The notes under the pieces were generated by a model that made no database searches, was not told the origin of the DNA, and saw only the letters and a list, made by a program, of their open reading frames with translations. Source: Epiperipatus broadwayi (lineage: Eukaryota; Onychophora; Udeonychophora; Euonychophora; Peripatidae). Taken from it: DNA of 64,000 nucleotides. The position numbers and the translations under genes are program-made. This document shows positions 34,851-46,244 of the stretch, one piece after another (the first letter of the stretch is position 1; every line of letters starts with the position of its first letter). The stretch covers positions 789,353 through 853,352 of the forward strand of contig JAQFVV010000205.1 of assembly GCA_028023455.1 (NCBI GenBank), read 5' to 3'.

Positions 34851-35310
34851 TATACAGGGGGTTTGAACTCAGACTTTCACACGACCTTCAACTATCCATG
34901 CTATCACATATTGCTGACACCCTTGATCACACACATGCTGAAAAGATAATCATCAATAAACTTATTTCGTGCTAAATCGCAAACAACCTGTTAATAATGA
35001 TTAATACTCTATTGCTTTTTAAATTCGTTTTCATTAAGTTAAAAAAAAAAAAAAAATCCATTAAAAGACTTCATTATTTATAAAATAGAGTACTGTTATT
35101 AAAATGACTGTTGATAAATCCTAATAAGGCATTAAGATAATTATTCCTTTAAATAATTATTATTACTTTCGAGATTATTATTATATATCCTTATAAATTC
35201 TGGTTTCATTGGTACACATGGAGAGTGATGGATCATCTGAAAGTCTGTGCTCATATTCCCTATATTACATATATAGACACAGTTATATAATAAGCCTGTG
35301 CTTCAGTTAT
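34850..35310. repeat. R2 inverted pair, centre decayed
   Basis: The left end on minus (34855-34995) has the outward tRNA-like end (GGGTTTGAACTCAGACTTTCA on plus). It keeps the only unmutated CACGAAAT step of the R2 core: TTTAGCACGAAATAAG on minus, about 34974-34959. The right end on plus (35205-35310) has GAAAGTCTGTGCTCATATTCCC and the tail ATAATAAGCCTGTGCTTCAG shared with 55580-55606. The middle no longer aligns. Confidence 0.65.
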
Positions 35311-37035
35311 TACAAACACAAGTAAGTAAATTTCCATGGTTAGATTTTATTAATATTTCAGCTTTTAAATCTTTCACTTGGTGAAAACAGTATCATTTTA
35401 TGCTTTAGCATATCAATAATCCATAAGCACTGTATATATGTAAATACGTATATAGATTTATAGTCAATACTTATTAATATTTTCACAACTTTAAAATATT
35501 TCACTAGCAAGACATTATTATTTTTGAATCCATAGCAAATCATTAATTTTATTCTTTGGCAGTCATACATATATATCCGATGCATGTGTATGTATATCCA
35601 CATTTTAAAATTTTCTCTTAAAAAAATTTTCAAGAATGCTATAGCTACCATCCTTCAGTTCTTCCCTCAAAATTTCAATAGATTTACATGATTGTCCTTC
35701 AGATTAAACATCAAGCTGTTATTTATCCTCTTATTATATTGCTTTACTCAAAAAAATCTTTAAAATATATAGATACTACATTTTAAAAAATATCTATTAT
35801 AAAAACATAGCACTTACTAAAGTAATCACCATGTATATAAGCAGAATAAGAAAACCAATTTAATATCACAGGTTTATTTATATTATTTTTCTATTTACAT
35901 ATTAATGAAGTCATCAACTTAGAACTTGGTTTTGTTATCAATTCACTCGAGTTTATTCCTTCATAGCAATTTTCTTCTTCTCTATCTAAAATTAGATATT
36001 GTAGGTTACTTGTATCACTGATAAAATGAGTTTCATCTCTTCATTTTATATGTTTTGTGTACATCAATGATGTTTATATTCTTTATGCATGCCAGTGATG
36101 GTATCTTGTTATATTTATTGTCCCACAGAGATATAATTTATTTGCATATAGCTCATTTGCTAGCTATAGACTTTAAAATAATGTGATGCAAGATATGATA
36201 AAACTACTGACTTCATGGCATGAGGAGCAAGGCTCAGGCAAGAATCAGAATTTGATTCTTTGCCTGCATACAATTCCATGTGATATATACATAACTATTG
36301 TGGTTATCTCCACACACACTCCATTTGAAATCTCTCTGTATCAGTTTTAAGTGTTTATATTTTCACATGGTACTATATTCAGTAAATTTTGTGATTGCTT
36401 TGCCAACTGCAAAATTTCTGTATATTTGATCATCAGTCCTAAAATTTACATTCTACTGCTCTATAATATCTTAATTTTATATATATAAACATTACTTGTT
36501 ATATAAACACAAACTTGCAATAGCAAACACAAAGACAGTAAGGCAAATATAAACATAGTAAAATAAATTATTAAACCTTTTGTGAATCATTATATCTATA
36601 AAATAAGGTTGCCTAAACTTAGATCAGAGCCCCAAAATTACAAACTACTTTTATTCTATTTGAATACAAATATATATATATAATAAAGAGCATAAATAAT
36701 TTAGTATTATATAATTTATATACTTCACAGACACCAATACAAACATAAACATACCATTTATCAAATAATTTACTATTGAAATAAATAAAAAAATTTAATA
36801 CTTATGACACAATATTCTGATTATGTTTCGAAGGCCTTGAAATGTAAATTATTGGCACATTTTTAATCCATTTTAGTAGGCTCTTTGGCCATTTAAAATT
36901 TTCTTCTTTCATCTTCTCCATGAAAACTAGTAAACTGAGCAAAAAATAAAAAAATTAAATGAATCTTTTAATTTTTTTTTTATTATTTATGATAAATGCT
37001 ACTACAAGAGAAAGCATTCAAATAATTTTTATCTT
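35311..37035. other. Non-coding stretch, no recognised gene
   Basis: No gene seen. The minus frame 35651-35358 (97 residues) has no motif and lies in AT-rich DNA. Short (TA)n tracts are at 36478-36486 and 36670-36682. Confidence 0.5.
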
Positions 37036-37039
37036 GGAT

Positions 37040-37097
37040 TGTCCCCATCCCCAGACCGGTTTCGACCTATGGGTCTCTTCAGTGAGGAGTTGGGACA
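37040..37097 (-). ncRNA. Hammerhead ribozyme-like sequence, type I with minimal stem III
   Basis: Read on the minus strand, 37097 to 37040. Stem I outer helix UGUCCC pairs with GGGACA (37097-37092 with 37040-37045). A 3x2 internal loop follows, then inner stem I of six pairs with one G.U (37088-37083 with 37048-37053). The core CUGAAGA is 37082-37076. Stem II is GACC-CAUA-GGUC (37075-37064, four perfect pairs, G-C closing). GAAA is 37063-37060. The minimal stem III is A-U and C-G around a 2-base loop (37060-37055), and UC is 37055-37054. Predicted cleavage is between 37054 and 37053. Every invariant base of the hammerhead core is present. The known family self-cleaves in RNA; whether this copy is transcribed or active is not shown. 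It is more G+C-rich than its surroundings and no element ends were found. Confidence 0.8.
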
Positions 37098-37109
37098 TTA
37101 GATTTAAAA

Positions 37110-38900
37110 AACCAACTCAAGCAAAGCATTTATCTAAAAGTTAATTGTTAGAAGAAGATCTGAAACTTTTAGACATCTGACTTGTTATTATTACTATGAA
37201 TCTTTTAACAAAAAAATTCATAAAAAAATCAAATTTTATCAGATTCCAACATGATATGCACCATTAAAAAGAGATTTTAAAAAAGCAATGAATGATGGGA
37301 TTTCTGTTCCCATCATGCTTATAGTTTTCATGCAAGGTTAAAAACACAAAACTTCAACAAAGTACTGTTGCCATGTTGCATTGCTGCTGCAAACAAAAAA
37401 AAAACATCATGTTTACTTTTTACTTTTTTTAAAATACTGTTATAAACATTATCCTTTTTGAATGATAGATATTATTTTTAAAATATTTGTAGTTTTAAAA
37501 TTAATATATGCATATAAATGTACATACATATGAAATGTCATTTGTCATTCACCTATTAACCTGTTTCGAGGTTGCTTCAAGTAAACCTGTACATGGCTTT
37601 AACTCACTCTAAAACTGGCAATTTTTAAGTTATTATAGTGAATTTAGGCTTATTTTAAAGCTTAAAAGTACCATAAGATACTGCCCTCTCTAGAATTATT
37701 TTACAAATAAAAAATTAATCGCATATAGATTTGAAGTTATAACAATGGGAGAAGGCAGACTTTTCTAGATGCTGATTGATTGGTTCTCATATTGAACAAA
37801 AGAAGAGTGCCTGTCAATAATTTTCACTGCTCTAACTTTTTGTTTTGATTTTGAAAATAATAAAGAATGTTTTAGAGTATTTTGTTGGTATTTTTTTTAC
37901 ATATTGTAAATTATTTTGATAAAATATGCTGAAAATATAATTATTTAAGAAAAATAGTAAGATTTAAGTAAAGAATTTTTTACTTTTACATGAATGTAAA
38001 TTGAGAAAGAAAATTACTGACATACTCAACATTTTCTAATAGGTTGTGAACATTATTTTGAAGTTCTCTGCTATAAAATATTTTTATAATTATAAATAGA
38101 AATTTATTTTTGAAAAAACTTTCGTTCACTTTCATATTCTGACAAATTATTAATTTGCTTTTTACAAACAAAACTAAAATGAATATAATATTAAAAGATG
38201 AATATATTTTTACTGCTGATTCTGTAATTGATCAATCAAAAGTTTAGAGTTTTAACTCACCCAACTCCCAGATAAATATAATATCACCATTTTTATTGAA
38301 AGCAAAATACATATGCATTTTTAAATTTATAAATTACTTTATGGTAAGATTTTAACTTTAATAAGTAGATTACAATATATTATTTTAAAAGAAAGATTAA
38401 AAAATTAATTGTGCACTATTCTTTTAAAAGATAAAAATAAAAACAAGTTGTAAATTGTTACTTTGTATTTTAAATGATTATATAATAAGGTAAAATTACA
38501 TAAAATATCACTTGACTATTTTAATAATCAACAACTATATACATTTTTTTTATAAATATATTCAAGGCATGGCCTAGACAGTACAATATATATATATATA
38601 TGAAAAACAAAAACAAGTTTTATATACGTAAAAACCTGCTATCACTTGTATTAATGATCAATAGATGGAGCTTTACCAAGACCTCCAAACAAGTGTATTT
38701 GTTTACATAAACATCAGAGTCAATATTCACTGTCTCTTTCATTTTGCTCCACCCTCAGATCAGCTGATTTCAAGCTGATTTGCTCTCATCAGTGGAGGGA
38801 TATATATATATTGTTTGTGTTATAGCTCCCTGAAAAACTTTTGGACTGCCAAACTGTGCTATTTTTGAAAGTTGGAATAATAAAATATTGCATTTGCATT
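37110..38900. other. Non-coding stretch, no recognised gene
   Basis: AT-rich, with only short frames (for example minus 38171-37986) that show no motif. A (TA)n run lies at 38587-38601. Confidence 0.5.
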
Positions 38901-38908
38901 GTGTAAAG

Positions 38909-39193
38909 CAGGGGTGGCCAACAAGTCGATTGTGAAGCCAATTTTGGTCGATCGTGAGGCCAATCTGGCAAGAGCTATTGGGTTACAAGTGAAACAAATT
39001 AAGTCAAGATTTGTTTTCTTGTTATTTTTTGGTCCTTTAAATAATTATGTTATTTTTACCTAGGTAGATATATAAAAATAGTATGTATTTCACGCCTCCC
39101 TCCACTTAGACTATGCCTATGACAACAAGTCAATCACAACACATTTTTAAAATAAAAAGTAGATCTTATGAACACAAAAGTTGGTCACCTCTG
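38909..39193. mobile_element. hAT-type MITE with TIRs and 8-bp TSD
   Basis: The left end CAGGGGTGGCCAAC (38909-38922) and right end GTTGGTCACCTCTG (39180-39193) are inverted repeats matching at 12 of 14 positions. Ends starting CAGGGGT are typical of hAT transposons. The flanks GTGTAAAG (38901-38908) and ATGTAAAG (39194-39201) are an 8-bp target duplication with one mismatch; 8 bp is the hAT signature. At 285 bp it has no transposase, so it is non-autonomous. It would have been moved in trans by a hAT element not present here. Confidence 0.92.
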
Positions 39194-39249
39194 ATGTAAA
39201 GTATATAAAGAGTACATTGTAAAATATCAAGTAAATAAGAGTTAATCAG

Positions 39250-39605
39250 TAAACATCCCATGATCACAATTTTCTATGCTTACACAAGCTGTTAGAACAG
39301 TGATAAACTTGTTACACAGTAATGCCAGTCAGTGCAAGTCATAATGATCAATGGATGCAAGCAGGTTTTCACATAAAATCCCTCTAGTACTTAATGATCC
39401 CAAATTCCCAGATTAGTTTTTAGCTAGTGACTTTCATCAATGAGAAACCTTGTATCTGAAAGGGTTGCAATGCTTTCAGATACAATAGAAATTAGTCTGG
39501 GGATATTGGATGATTAGGCTCTAGGAAGGGACTCTATGCACAAATCTTCTTGCATATGTTGGCTTCCACTGAGTGGCACTACTGGATGAAGAATTTGTCA
39601 CTGGT
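39250..39605. repeat. R1 inverted copy with short central hairpin
   Basis: The reverse arm is 39250-39455 and the forward arm 39470-39605, joined by TGTATCTGAAAG and its complement CTTTCAGATACA (39451-39462 and 39473-39484). The reverse-arm core on minus (39462-39407) reads TTGATGA and AAAAAC, so it is broken at C3 and G12. The forward arm starts inside the core (GAAATTAGTCTGGGG), keeping GAAA, UC and the stem I strand only. Confidence 0.75.
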
Positions 39606-40139
39606 TCAAGACTGAATCAGCATATTTTATATGTGGATGTATTTGTGGTTTACAGATTGGTTTGTACAACCATGGCAACACTCATTTTCTAGATTTTTTT
39701 GTTATTTATTACTTTTATTATTTTATTATCTGCAAGGCTCATCCACAATTGGCTTTAAATTGTAATGAAACTGAATGTATTTATTAAGTAGCTGAGACAT
39801 TCTAAGCAATCTTAAAGAAATTTTCATGTAAGTAGCCTAACTACCTAATTATTAGTCAGCCTTGTAAATATTTTTGGCAGAAGGGTAAAACAAAGAATGA
39901 AAAAACAAACAAAATAAAGTTCTTTTCAATCTGATTAGCCTGGTGTCATCTTCTTTTGCCATTTCTCTATTGAAGCATGTTACAGATACCTTTACTTTGA
40001 TTTAGATTATTTGTATTGTTTACCATTTATATATTTATATGTTATTTGTGATTAAGTTACTAGAAATTGTGTTAAGGGAGTAATAAGTCATGAAATAATA
40101 ATAACAACACCTAATCATGCTTTAATATATACCTATCCT

Positions 40140-40500
40140 TATTTAGTAGTCATATCAATATATGATTATGGGTTAATGACTTAATGTAGACCTGTAGTAA
40201 TATAGTAACTATAGAAATATATAATTATGAGTTAACATTCATAATGCAGACCTGTATATATATATATAGTAACCATAGCATTGTATGATTATGGATGAAC
40301 ATACATGATGTAGAGTATTAATGCTTTTTATAGGTTAACCTATATAATATAGACCTACAGTGATACAAAAACCATAGCATTGATTAGCATAGGTAAAGCA
40401 GACCTGTATAAACAGTATTGTAGAAACATATATATATAATGTGATAGTGATATAGTACATAGCAATACATGGTCATGTGATAATATACTAAGCTATTGTG
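40140..40500 (+). repeat. Degenerate minisatellite, about 60-bp unit
   Basis: At least four diverged units of the form TAGTAACCATAGCATTATATGATTATGGGTTAACA-T-CATAATG-AGACCTGTA. Anchors are TGTAGACCTG (40185), TGCAGACCTG (40245), ATAGACCTAC (40350) and AGCAGACCTG (40397). Confidence 0.65.
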
Positions 40501-40504
40501 ATGT

Positions 40505-41320
40505 GGGCAACATGGATACTGTAAACTTACATACTCCCCCCCCCCCACCATTCATTAAAAGGGTATTTCTATGATTCAAAATAGTCCACTTTATGCAACT
40601 AGCAGAAATTAAAAGTTTGACTTTTTCAAATGTTAGCTTTTCGTTTATGATGATAACATAACTGTAATCCTTTTGGTCACATCAGAATAATTACTTTTAA
40701 TTCGTTTATTTTATGCAATAACGTTTTATCTTTGATGATCATAAAAACAATCTTTATTCAAATCGTTAGAGAATTTTATTTATAGTGGATGTAAAATGGT
40801 TAAATTGCTTGATTTGTTTTTTTCCTATTAAAAAAAATAGTTATTTTTATTCCTATTAATCACCTTCTTCTAATGAGATCTCTCTCTTTTCTTTTCTTTT
40901 TAATAAAGTCGTACTCAATAGTAACAATTCTTCAACGGCTCACATCAAGAAGTCATTAATAAGAATAAAACACGATCAACTCTATTTGAGATTGTTTTAA
41001 ATGGAGCGTTGCCACTATGGGAATGATTTCTTAAAGTTTAATTATTTTTGGATCTCAAATTTCTATCATTCTAAAGAAACTCAGAATAATAAGTAAATTT
41101 CTTTAGCACTGTTTTTTTTTTTTTAAAAAAAAATCAAAAATTGTTTCTAAATCAAAATCAGTCATTATCTTTTCCTCGTTTTTGAGAAAGTAGGAGCAAA
41201 GATCTTTATATAAAAAAATAATCGAATGATATTATTGTTCGGGAGTTCCTAAGAAGTTTTAGTAACTATAATCGATCCATGGAACTTAGTTTCCAGGATC
41301 GGGTATTCAATCACCCAATA
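40505..41320. other. Non-coding stretch with a poly-C tract
   Basis: A run of C lies at 40537-40547. No gene or repeat family was recognised otherwise. Confidence 0.5.
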
Positions 41321-41321
41321 T

Positions 41322-41600
41322 ATCATCATCATTTTCAAAAAATTATCAGTCCACTGCAAGATGAAATCGTGTCAAAGTTTAATCCAGTTTTTTTTATCAC
41401 TAGCCTCTCTTTTTCAAACACCGCAGCAATTTCTCTTATACCATCTACCTCACATGTGGTCTCTTTCTAGGTATTTTACAATCTCTAACCATCCATTATT
41501 ACCTTCTCTACCAATATGTTTAGCCCAACTCCATTTCAGTTTTTTTTAGTTTTTTCCATGATGTCAGTAACACTTATTGTTTCCCCCCTCGTGTATTTTC
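41322..41600 (-). mobile_element. RTE-type LINE fragment, frameshifted
   Basis: Minus-strand copy of the RTE 3' end. From right to left it shows text for VTDIMEKTK, LKWSWAKHIG, then RKRPHVR, and the (ATC)n tail (plus strand TATCATCATCATTTTC at 41321). Deletions and stops break the frame: the segment between NNGWL and RKRP is shortened compared with the 62.6-kb copy. The two plus-strand short frames here are shadows. Confidence 0.85.
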
Positions 41601-42275
41601 CACATCTTGTTACTTTTTACTTATATCTCAGGCAATATATAATTTAATTTAAATATTATAATGGGGATTTGAATTGTGATAACTGATATCAACCATGATA
41701 GTGTTTCAGAAACTTGGATTCTCATATAAAATAAGTTTTCAGATATGATGAATTAAACATTTTGATGGATTGTTATTATAATAAAGAACTGAAATAAGGA
41801 TATTGCATCCATGGGAATAGAGATAACTTTTGTCTTGTGATATTTCCAGGAGACTTAATTATTACTAATTAATAGTAAATGATAGTTTTCTGGCAACACC
41901 AAAAGAAAAAAGTTATCTCCGTTCATGTGGATATAATCTCTTTATTTCAATTCTTTATAAATTTTTGGATAAAGTATAGCAATCTAGTTAGCTATTTCTG
42001 GCTGATTATAAGGACTACCTACTCTTGATAGAATATATAATCCTATTGACTTCTTGTAAATGGACTTTGTAAGTGGAATTGAAAGAGAGACTATGTTTTG
42101 TATTTGTAATATTATAAGTATATTTGTACTATGGAAAATATAAATGAGTAGTTTAGTGTAGAGAATGTGGGTTGGACACAGGAATGTAAGATCATTTGAT
42201 CTATATCAATTTTGGTATTTCTAGCACTTAAACTCTTTATGAACTCTTGAGCAGTAAAGTCATTCATTATTTAAT
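41601..42275. other. Non-coding stretch, no recognised gene
   Basis: No supported gene. From about 42225 the SINE tail domain begins. Confidence 0.45.
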
Positions 42276-42765
42276 CCTGTATGGTTTAGTGCAATGATAG
42301 AGTGTCACTCTAGAGCATTAGGTTTTCAAATCAGTTCCAAAATTGACATTCTGGCCTCAAAGTTTTTATGACTTTGGTGGTAATAAGGCCATTTAATTTT
42401 TTTTAAAATTTTTTTCTGTTTTTAAAAAAAATCTCTAATAACATCCAAAGTTGCCATTGAGTTTAATTTCAGTATTGGATGGTTGAAATAATTGATTGGT
42501 TTAATATTCAGGATTTAGTAACAATTTTAAGTACTGGAAATGACAGTCAGAGTTGTGATCTGAGGACCTTGAGCTCCAACTCTACCACTGAATTAAACCA
42601 CACTGAAAAATATAGTCAATGGTCTGATGCTTGGGAGACAAATGATGTTAGGGCACCAGAAGTGACAGAGTGGAGCTGTGATACATGGATCTGGAGATAC
42701 AGGGTTCAGGAATCTACTGGATCTGGAGCTCCAGAGTTCATCAATCTACTATTTCACTAAACCAT
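42225..42765. repeat. tRNA-SINE cluster I: three decayed copies
   Basis: The plus copy 42280-42392 starts with an A-box-like TATGGTTTAGTGCAATGATAG and a B-box-like GTTTTCAAATCAG, and ends TGGTGGTAATAAGGCCATT. The minus copy 42602-42530 starts TGGTTTAATTCAGTGGTAG. The minus copy 42765-42640 is longer and diverged. Between them lies a SINE tail at 42225-42275. The plus frame 42479-42760 (93 residues) is antisense read-through of these copies and is not supported as a gene. Confidence 0.65.
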
Positions 42766-42769
42766 CCAA

Positions 42770-42862
42770 GGTAGTAGTAATAGTAGTAGTAGTAGTAGAA
42801 GTAGTAGTAGTATCAGTAGAAGTAGCAATAGCAGTAGCAGAAGCAGTAGCAGTAGTTAATAA
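42770..42862 (+). repeat. (TAG)n/(CAG)n microsatellite
   Basis: TAG units with AAG and CAG variants from about 42770 to 42862. The plus frame 42678-42926 with a Val-rich run is this microsatellite read through. Confidence 0.92.
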
Positions 42863-42939
42863 TAACATTAAGCAGCACCCAAGTAGCTTGATATTTGGAG
42901 TTTATAAATGTTCAAGTACCAAATGAATCAGAAATTTTG

Positions 42940-44085
42940 CCTGTGCCTGCTAGATCTTGAGCACCACAGTCTACCATTTTAGAACTGCATTAAACCTCAG
43001 AGCATTTTTCAAATGATTTATACAAACATATACTAATAGTAATCCACAGATATTAGCTATCTGTGATAAACATAAGAAATAGATACTACCAAACTGATAT
43101 ACAGAACAGTTTTCTACTAAAGAAGATCTATAAAAGAAATAGTCTGGAAATCAATCTGTCAAACATGGAATATCTATTGATTTCTCATGCAAACATGAAT
43201 GGATACCAAGCAGAGAGGAGGTTGGGTAAATGGATTTCATTTAAATAAATAAACCAAATGCTGACATTATTTCCCATTACATCAGAGCAAAAGTTTAAGA
43301 GGAAATAATATATAGTTTAATGAGAATAATGTTAACATTAAAGCCTATAAAAATTAACAACTTTGCATGAAAATAAGTGTAATATAAAATATGAAGTTTT
43401 CAATGTAAGCATGAATAATTGAACAGTATATAGGTCAACAGTTTATAAAACATTTGAGGACCGGAAGTAATCAAGTTGTGCCATGGTACTTGGACCGTGA
43501 GCTTCAGTATCCGCCATTCTATCCTGCACACATCACACAAACAAAACAAACCAAATGGTTTACTGCTCAATATTTTATTAAGATATTGAAGTATTGGAAG
43601 TGACAGCTGAACCATGGGTTTAAATCAAGAAGCTGGACTATATCACTGCATCAAACTAGTAGTTCATTGTAAAGTTTGAGCATTGGAATTGGCAGAGTGG
43701 GGCCATGATCTTTTCTGCAACACATCAAACTATTCAATATTTTTATTTTGCTTTATTCAATTGAGAATCAGTCTAAAAACATTTAGCTCTTGAATTCATT
43801 TTCCTATCACTGAGCTAAACCACATTTTCATATTGATCAAACTAATTACTGTTGCTGTACATATTACATAATAATTATTGCTAGTCATAAGATTCCATGA
43901 CACAAAAAAAATTCACATTTATTTTTTATTTCTCATATCCTACAAACTTGTGGATTATTGTGCCCTGGGTGGTGTAGTGCAATGGTAAGTTGATGGTTTT
44001 TAAAGCTCAAGGTCAAAAAATTTGGGTCCATGATCATTTTCAGTATTTAAATTTTTATGACTTCCTGACAAGAAAACCAATTATT
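42940..44085. repeat. tRNA-SINE cluster II: five or more decayed copies
   Basis: Minus-orientation heads end at about 42996 (CTGCATTAAACC), 43540, 43655 (CACTGCATCAAAC), 43732 and 43832 (ACTGAGCTAAACC). A plus copy is at 43965-44080 (GGTGGTGTAGTGCAATGGTAAG, then GGTCCATGATC). The copies share the tRNA-like head (GGTTTAGTGCAATGGTAGAG in consensus) and a body with AAGTATTGGAAGTGACAG. The tRNA of origin cannot be named from these worn heads. Confidence 0.6.
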
Positions 44086-44089
44086 TTTG

Positions 44090-44640
44090 TATTTTCTTTT
44101 AATGGAGTAATTGTAAAAGTGTTTACAATGAAAGCTTTGCATTATTATGTATCAAATAACTGCTAAATACTGTTAATAATGATTAATTGCTGTTTTATGT
44201 GGGGTTTACAATGTATCTAATGTAAATAAAAAAATTGACAAATTATATCTATGTAAATAAGCAGAGATAATGTTACCTTTGATGTGACTGAGAATCCATC
44301 AATTATGAATTGACACTGACCCTAAACAAGTTTTCTCTAGTAATTTACAATGGCTCTTTTGACCTGAATTATATTAGAAGAAAAAATCCTCTTTCACTTT
44401 TAACCTTTTGTTTGTATATTTAATTAAGAACTCCAATAAGCATGTTGAATTAAAAACTTCAACTTTTGATTGGTCAATTACAGAATCAGCAATAAAAATA
44501 TCTTTTTAAAATTATATTTATTTTAGTTTAGTTTCTAAAATGCAAATTAATAATTTATCAGATTATTAAAATAAATGAAAGTTTTTAAAAAAATTATTTT
44601 CTATTTATAATTAATGAAAGTAATTTATAGCAATCAATAA
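44090..44640. other. Non-coding stretch, no recognised gene
   Basis: AT-rich DNA between the SINE cluster and the next TIR element. Nothing recognised. Confidence 0.45.
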
Positions 44641-46240
44641 TACTTACATATTAGTCCTGTGACATGGAACACATATTAGACATGCTGCACCTTTTCACAT
44701 TTGTATCAATCCGCTAATAACTTTCTTATCTTGTGATCTAACTAAAATAACCTTACACAGTTCTTGTACATTATATTTTTTGCAAGATTTGCAAAAAAAG
44801 TAATGTGTACACAGATCTTGTACATGATATTTTATTCCAAGATTTACAAAGTTATTGGCAGCTTGAATACATATGTAAGTAGGGACAACATGTCTAATAT
44901 GTGCTCCATGTTGCTTAGGACTAAAAATACTGCTTTCACACAAAAAATATAAACAATTTGGAGTGTAATTTACCAAAAAAAAAAAAAACCGCCATTATAC
45001 AAAAAGTTGAAAGTGTTATTTTACCCTACAGAAATATATACAACTTTCACAGGAAAAATATAAAATACGGTGCAGAATGTAAATTAATAACAGTACTAAA
45101 TATATAGAAAATTTGACCAAAAATAGATATTAAACAGTAAATATTTAAGCAATCAATACAATATGACATTATACAAAAAGTCGCAAATGTTATTTTGCCC
45201 TACAGAAATATATACGACTTTCATAGCAAAAAATTTAAAACACAGTGCATAATAGACATTTATAAGAACATTAAAGATATGAATTTGACCATCATATCAC
45301 TATATTACAAAAATTGCCTATAATATTATTAAAAAAAACATTTACATGAAATATATATGACATTTACACGGAAAAGTATATGGACAAAAAATGACTTATT
45401 AAAATTGGCTAAAATATTATTTAAAAATATATAAAATATACACATAAGATAGTTAGTTACTGTGCAATATATAATAATGAATAAATGTAAGGGGCCTGTT
45501 GTATTTTATTATAAGTGGATCAAATATTCCAGAGAAAATGGAGATTTTAAGTAAAAAAATGTCACTTTTTCCCTCCAAAATGAATACATGAGTGTGGAGT
45601 ATAACTACTGAAACAGGATTTGATCAAAAAATGGTAATAAATAAATTTATTTTTTAAATAAATAAAACAAAAAAAACTTTTTTTTTTTTTACAAAATAAG
45701 AAAATATAAAACTATTATTAATAATTCATGTTGGTAGCCTATTATTTTTTATTTTGTTCATTATGCAAATGAATGCATCACCATCTTTATGACATGTATG
45801 CCACATAAATTTGACCAAATATAAATCCAGGTGTTGCCATGATGTTAATCGCTGTTGCTTATTATGCCATTTTTCTAAACCCCAAAGTCTTTTGCTGTTT
45901 TGGGGAAAGTACAGTTATTTAATCACTTAAAATCAAATAAATTAAGCAACAATAAAATTGAAAATGGACCATAACTATGAAGAAAAAATGCAATGCAAGT
46001 GAAATCCAGCTGTTGTCAGAATGAAATCTTAATTAAACAAAAACTGGGCACAAAAAAATTGGTTTTGGTAAAAAAAAAATTCTTTTGTTACCAGATTGAA
46101 GATCATATAAAAAATATGTTTTGATATGAAATCAGACTTACTTAGATTTCTTTGACCAATCACAAGGTTACACATTTATTGCAGATGTGAAAAAATGCAA
46201 GAGGTCTAATACATGCTGTGTCACAGGGTGTAAGTACCCA
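44640..46240. mobile_element. TIR-bounded element, ~1.6 kb, with internal tandem repeats
   Basis: The left end TACTTACATATTAGTCCTGTGAC (from 44642) and ACATATTAGACATGCTGCACC match, inverted, the right end at 46185-46236 (GGTCTAATACATGCTGTGTCACAGG, GTAAGTA). A third inverted copy of the same end lies at 44886-44930, so 44650-44930 may be a smaller nested unit with its own inverted ends. Between are tandem units (next entry) and AT-rich filler. Text at 45825-45885 (AATCCAGGTGTTGCC ... GCTTATTATGCC) resembles 61885-61935 beside the Merlin remnant, hinting at a shared superfamily. No transposase seen. Confidence 0.55.
44993..45470 (+). repeat. Degenerate tandem repeat, 174-bp first period
   Basis: Unit 1 starts CATTATACAAAAAGT at 44993 and unit 2 starts CATTATACAAAAAGT at 45167. 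Both continue with TGTTATTTT-CCCTACAGAAATATATAC. Two further, shorter and more worn units follow from about 45300 and 45400. They sit inside the TIR element. Confidence 0.85.
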
Positions 46241-46244
46241 TAAA

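Noticed and set aside
40140-40500. CRISPR-like regular repeats
   Set aside because: Units diverge, spacing varies, no cas-like genes, and the sequence is eukaryotic; it is a minisatellite.
42479-42760. 93-residue plus frame that looks protein-like (Trp, Ser, Glu rich)
   Set aside because: It is antisense read-through of two decayed SINE copies; the nucleotide text matches the repeat family.
42678-42926. Frame with a Val-rich run
   Set aside because: Translation of the (TAG)n/(CAG)n microsatellite.
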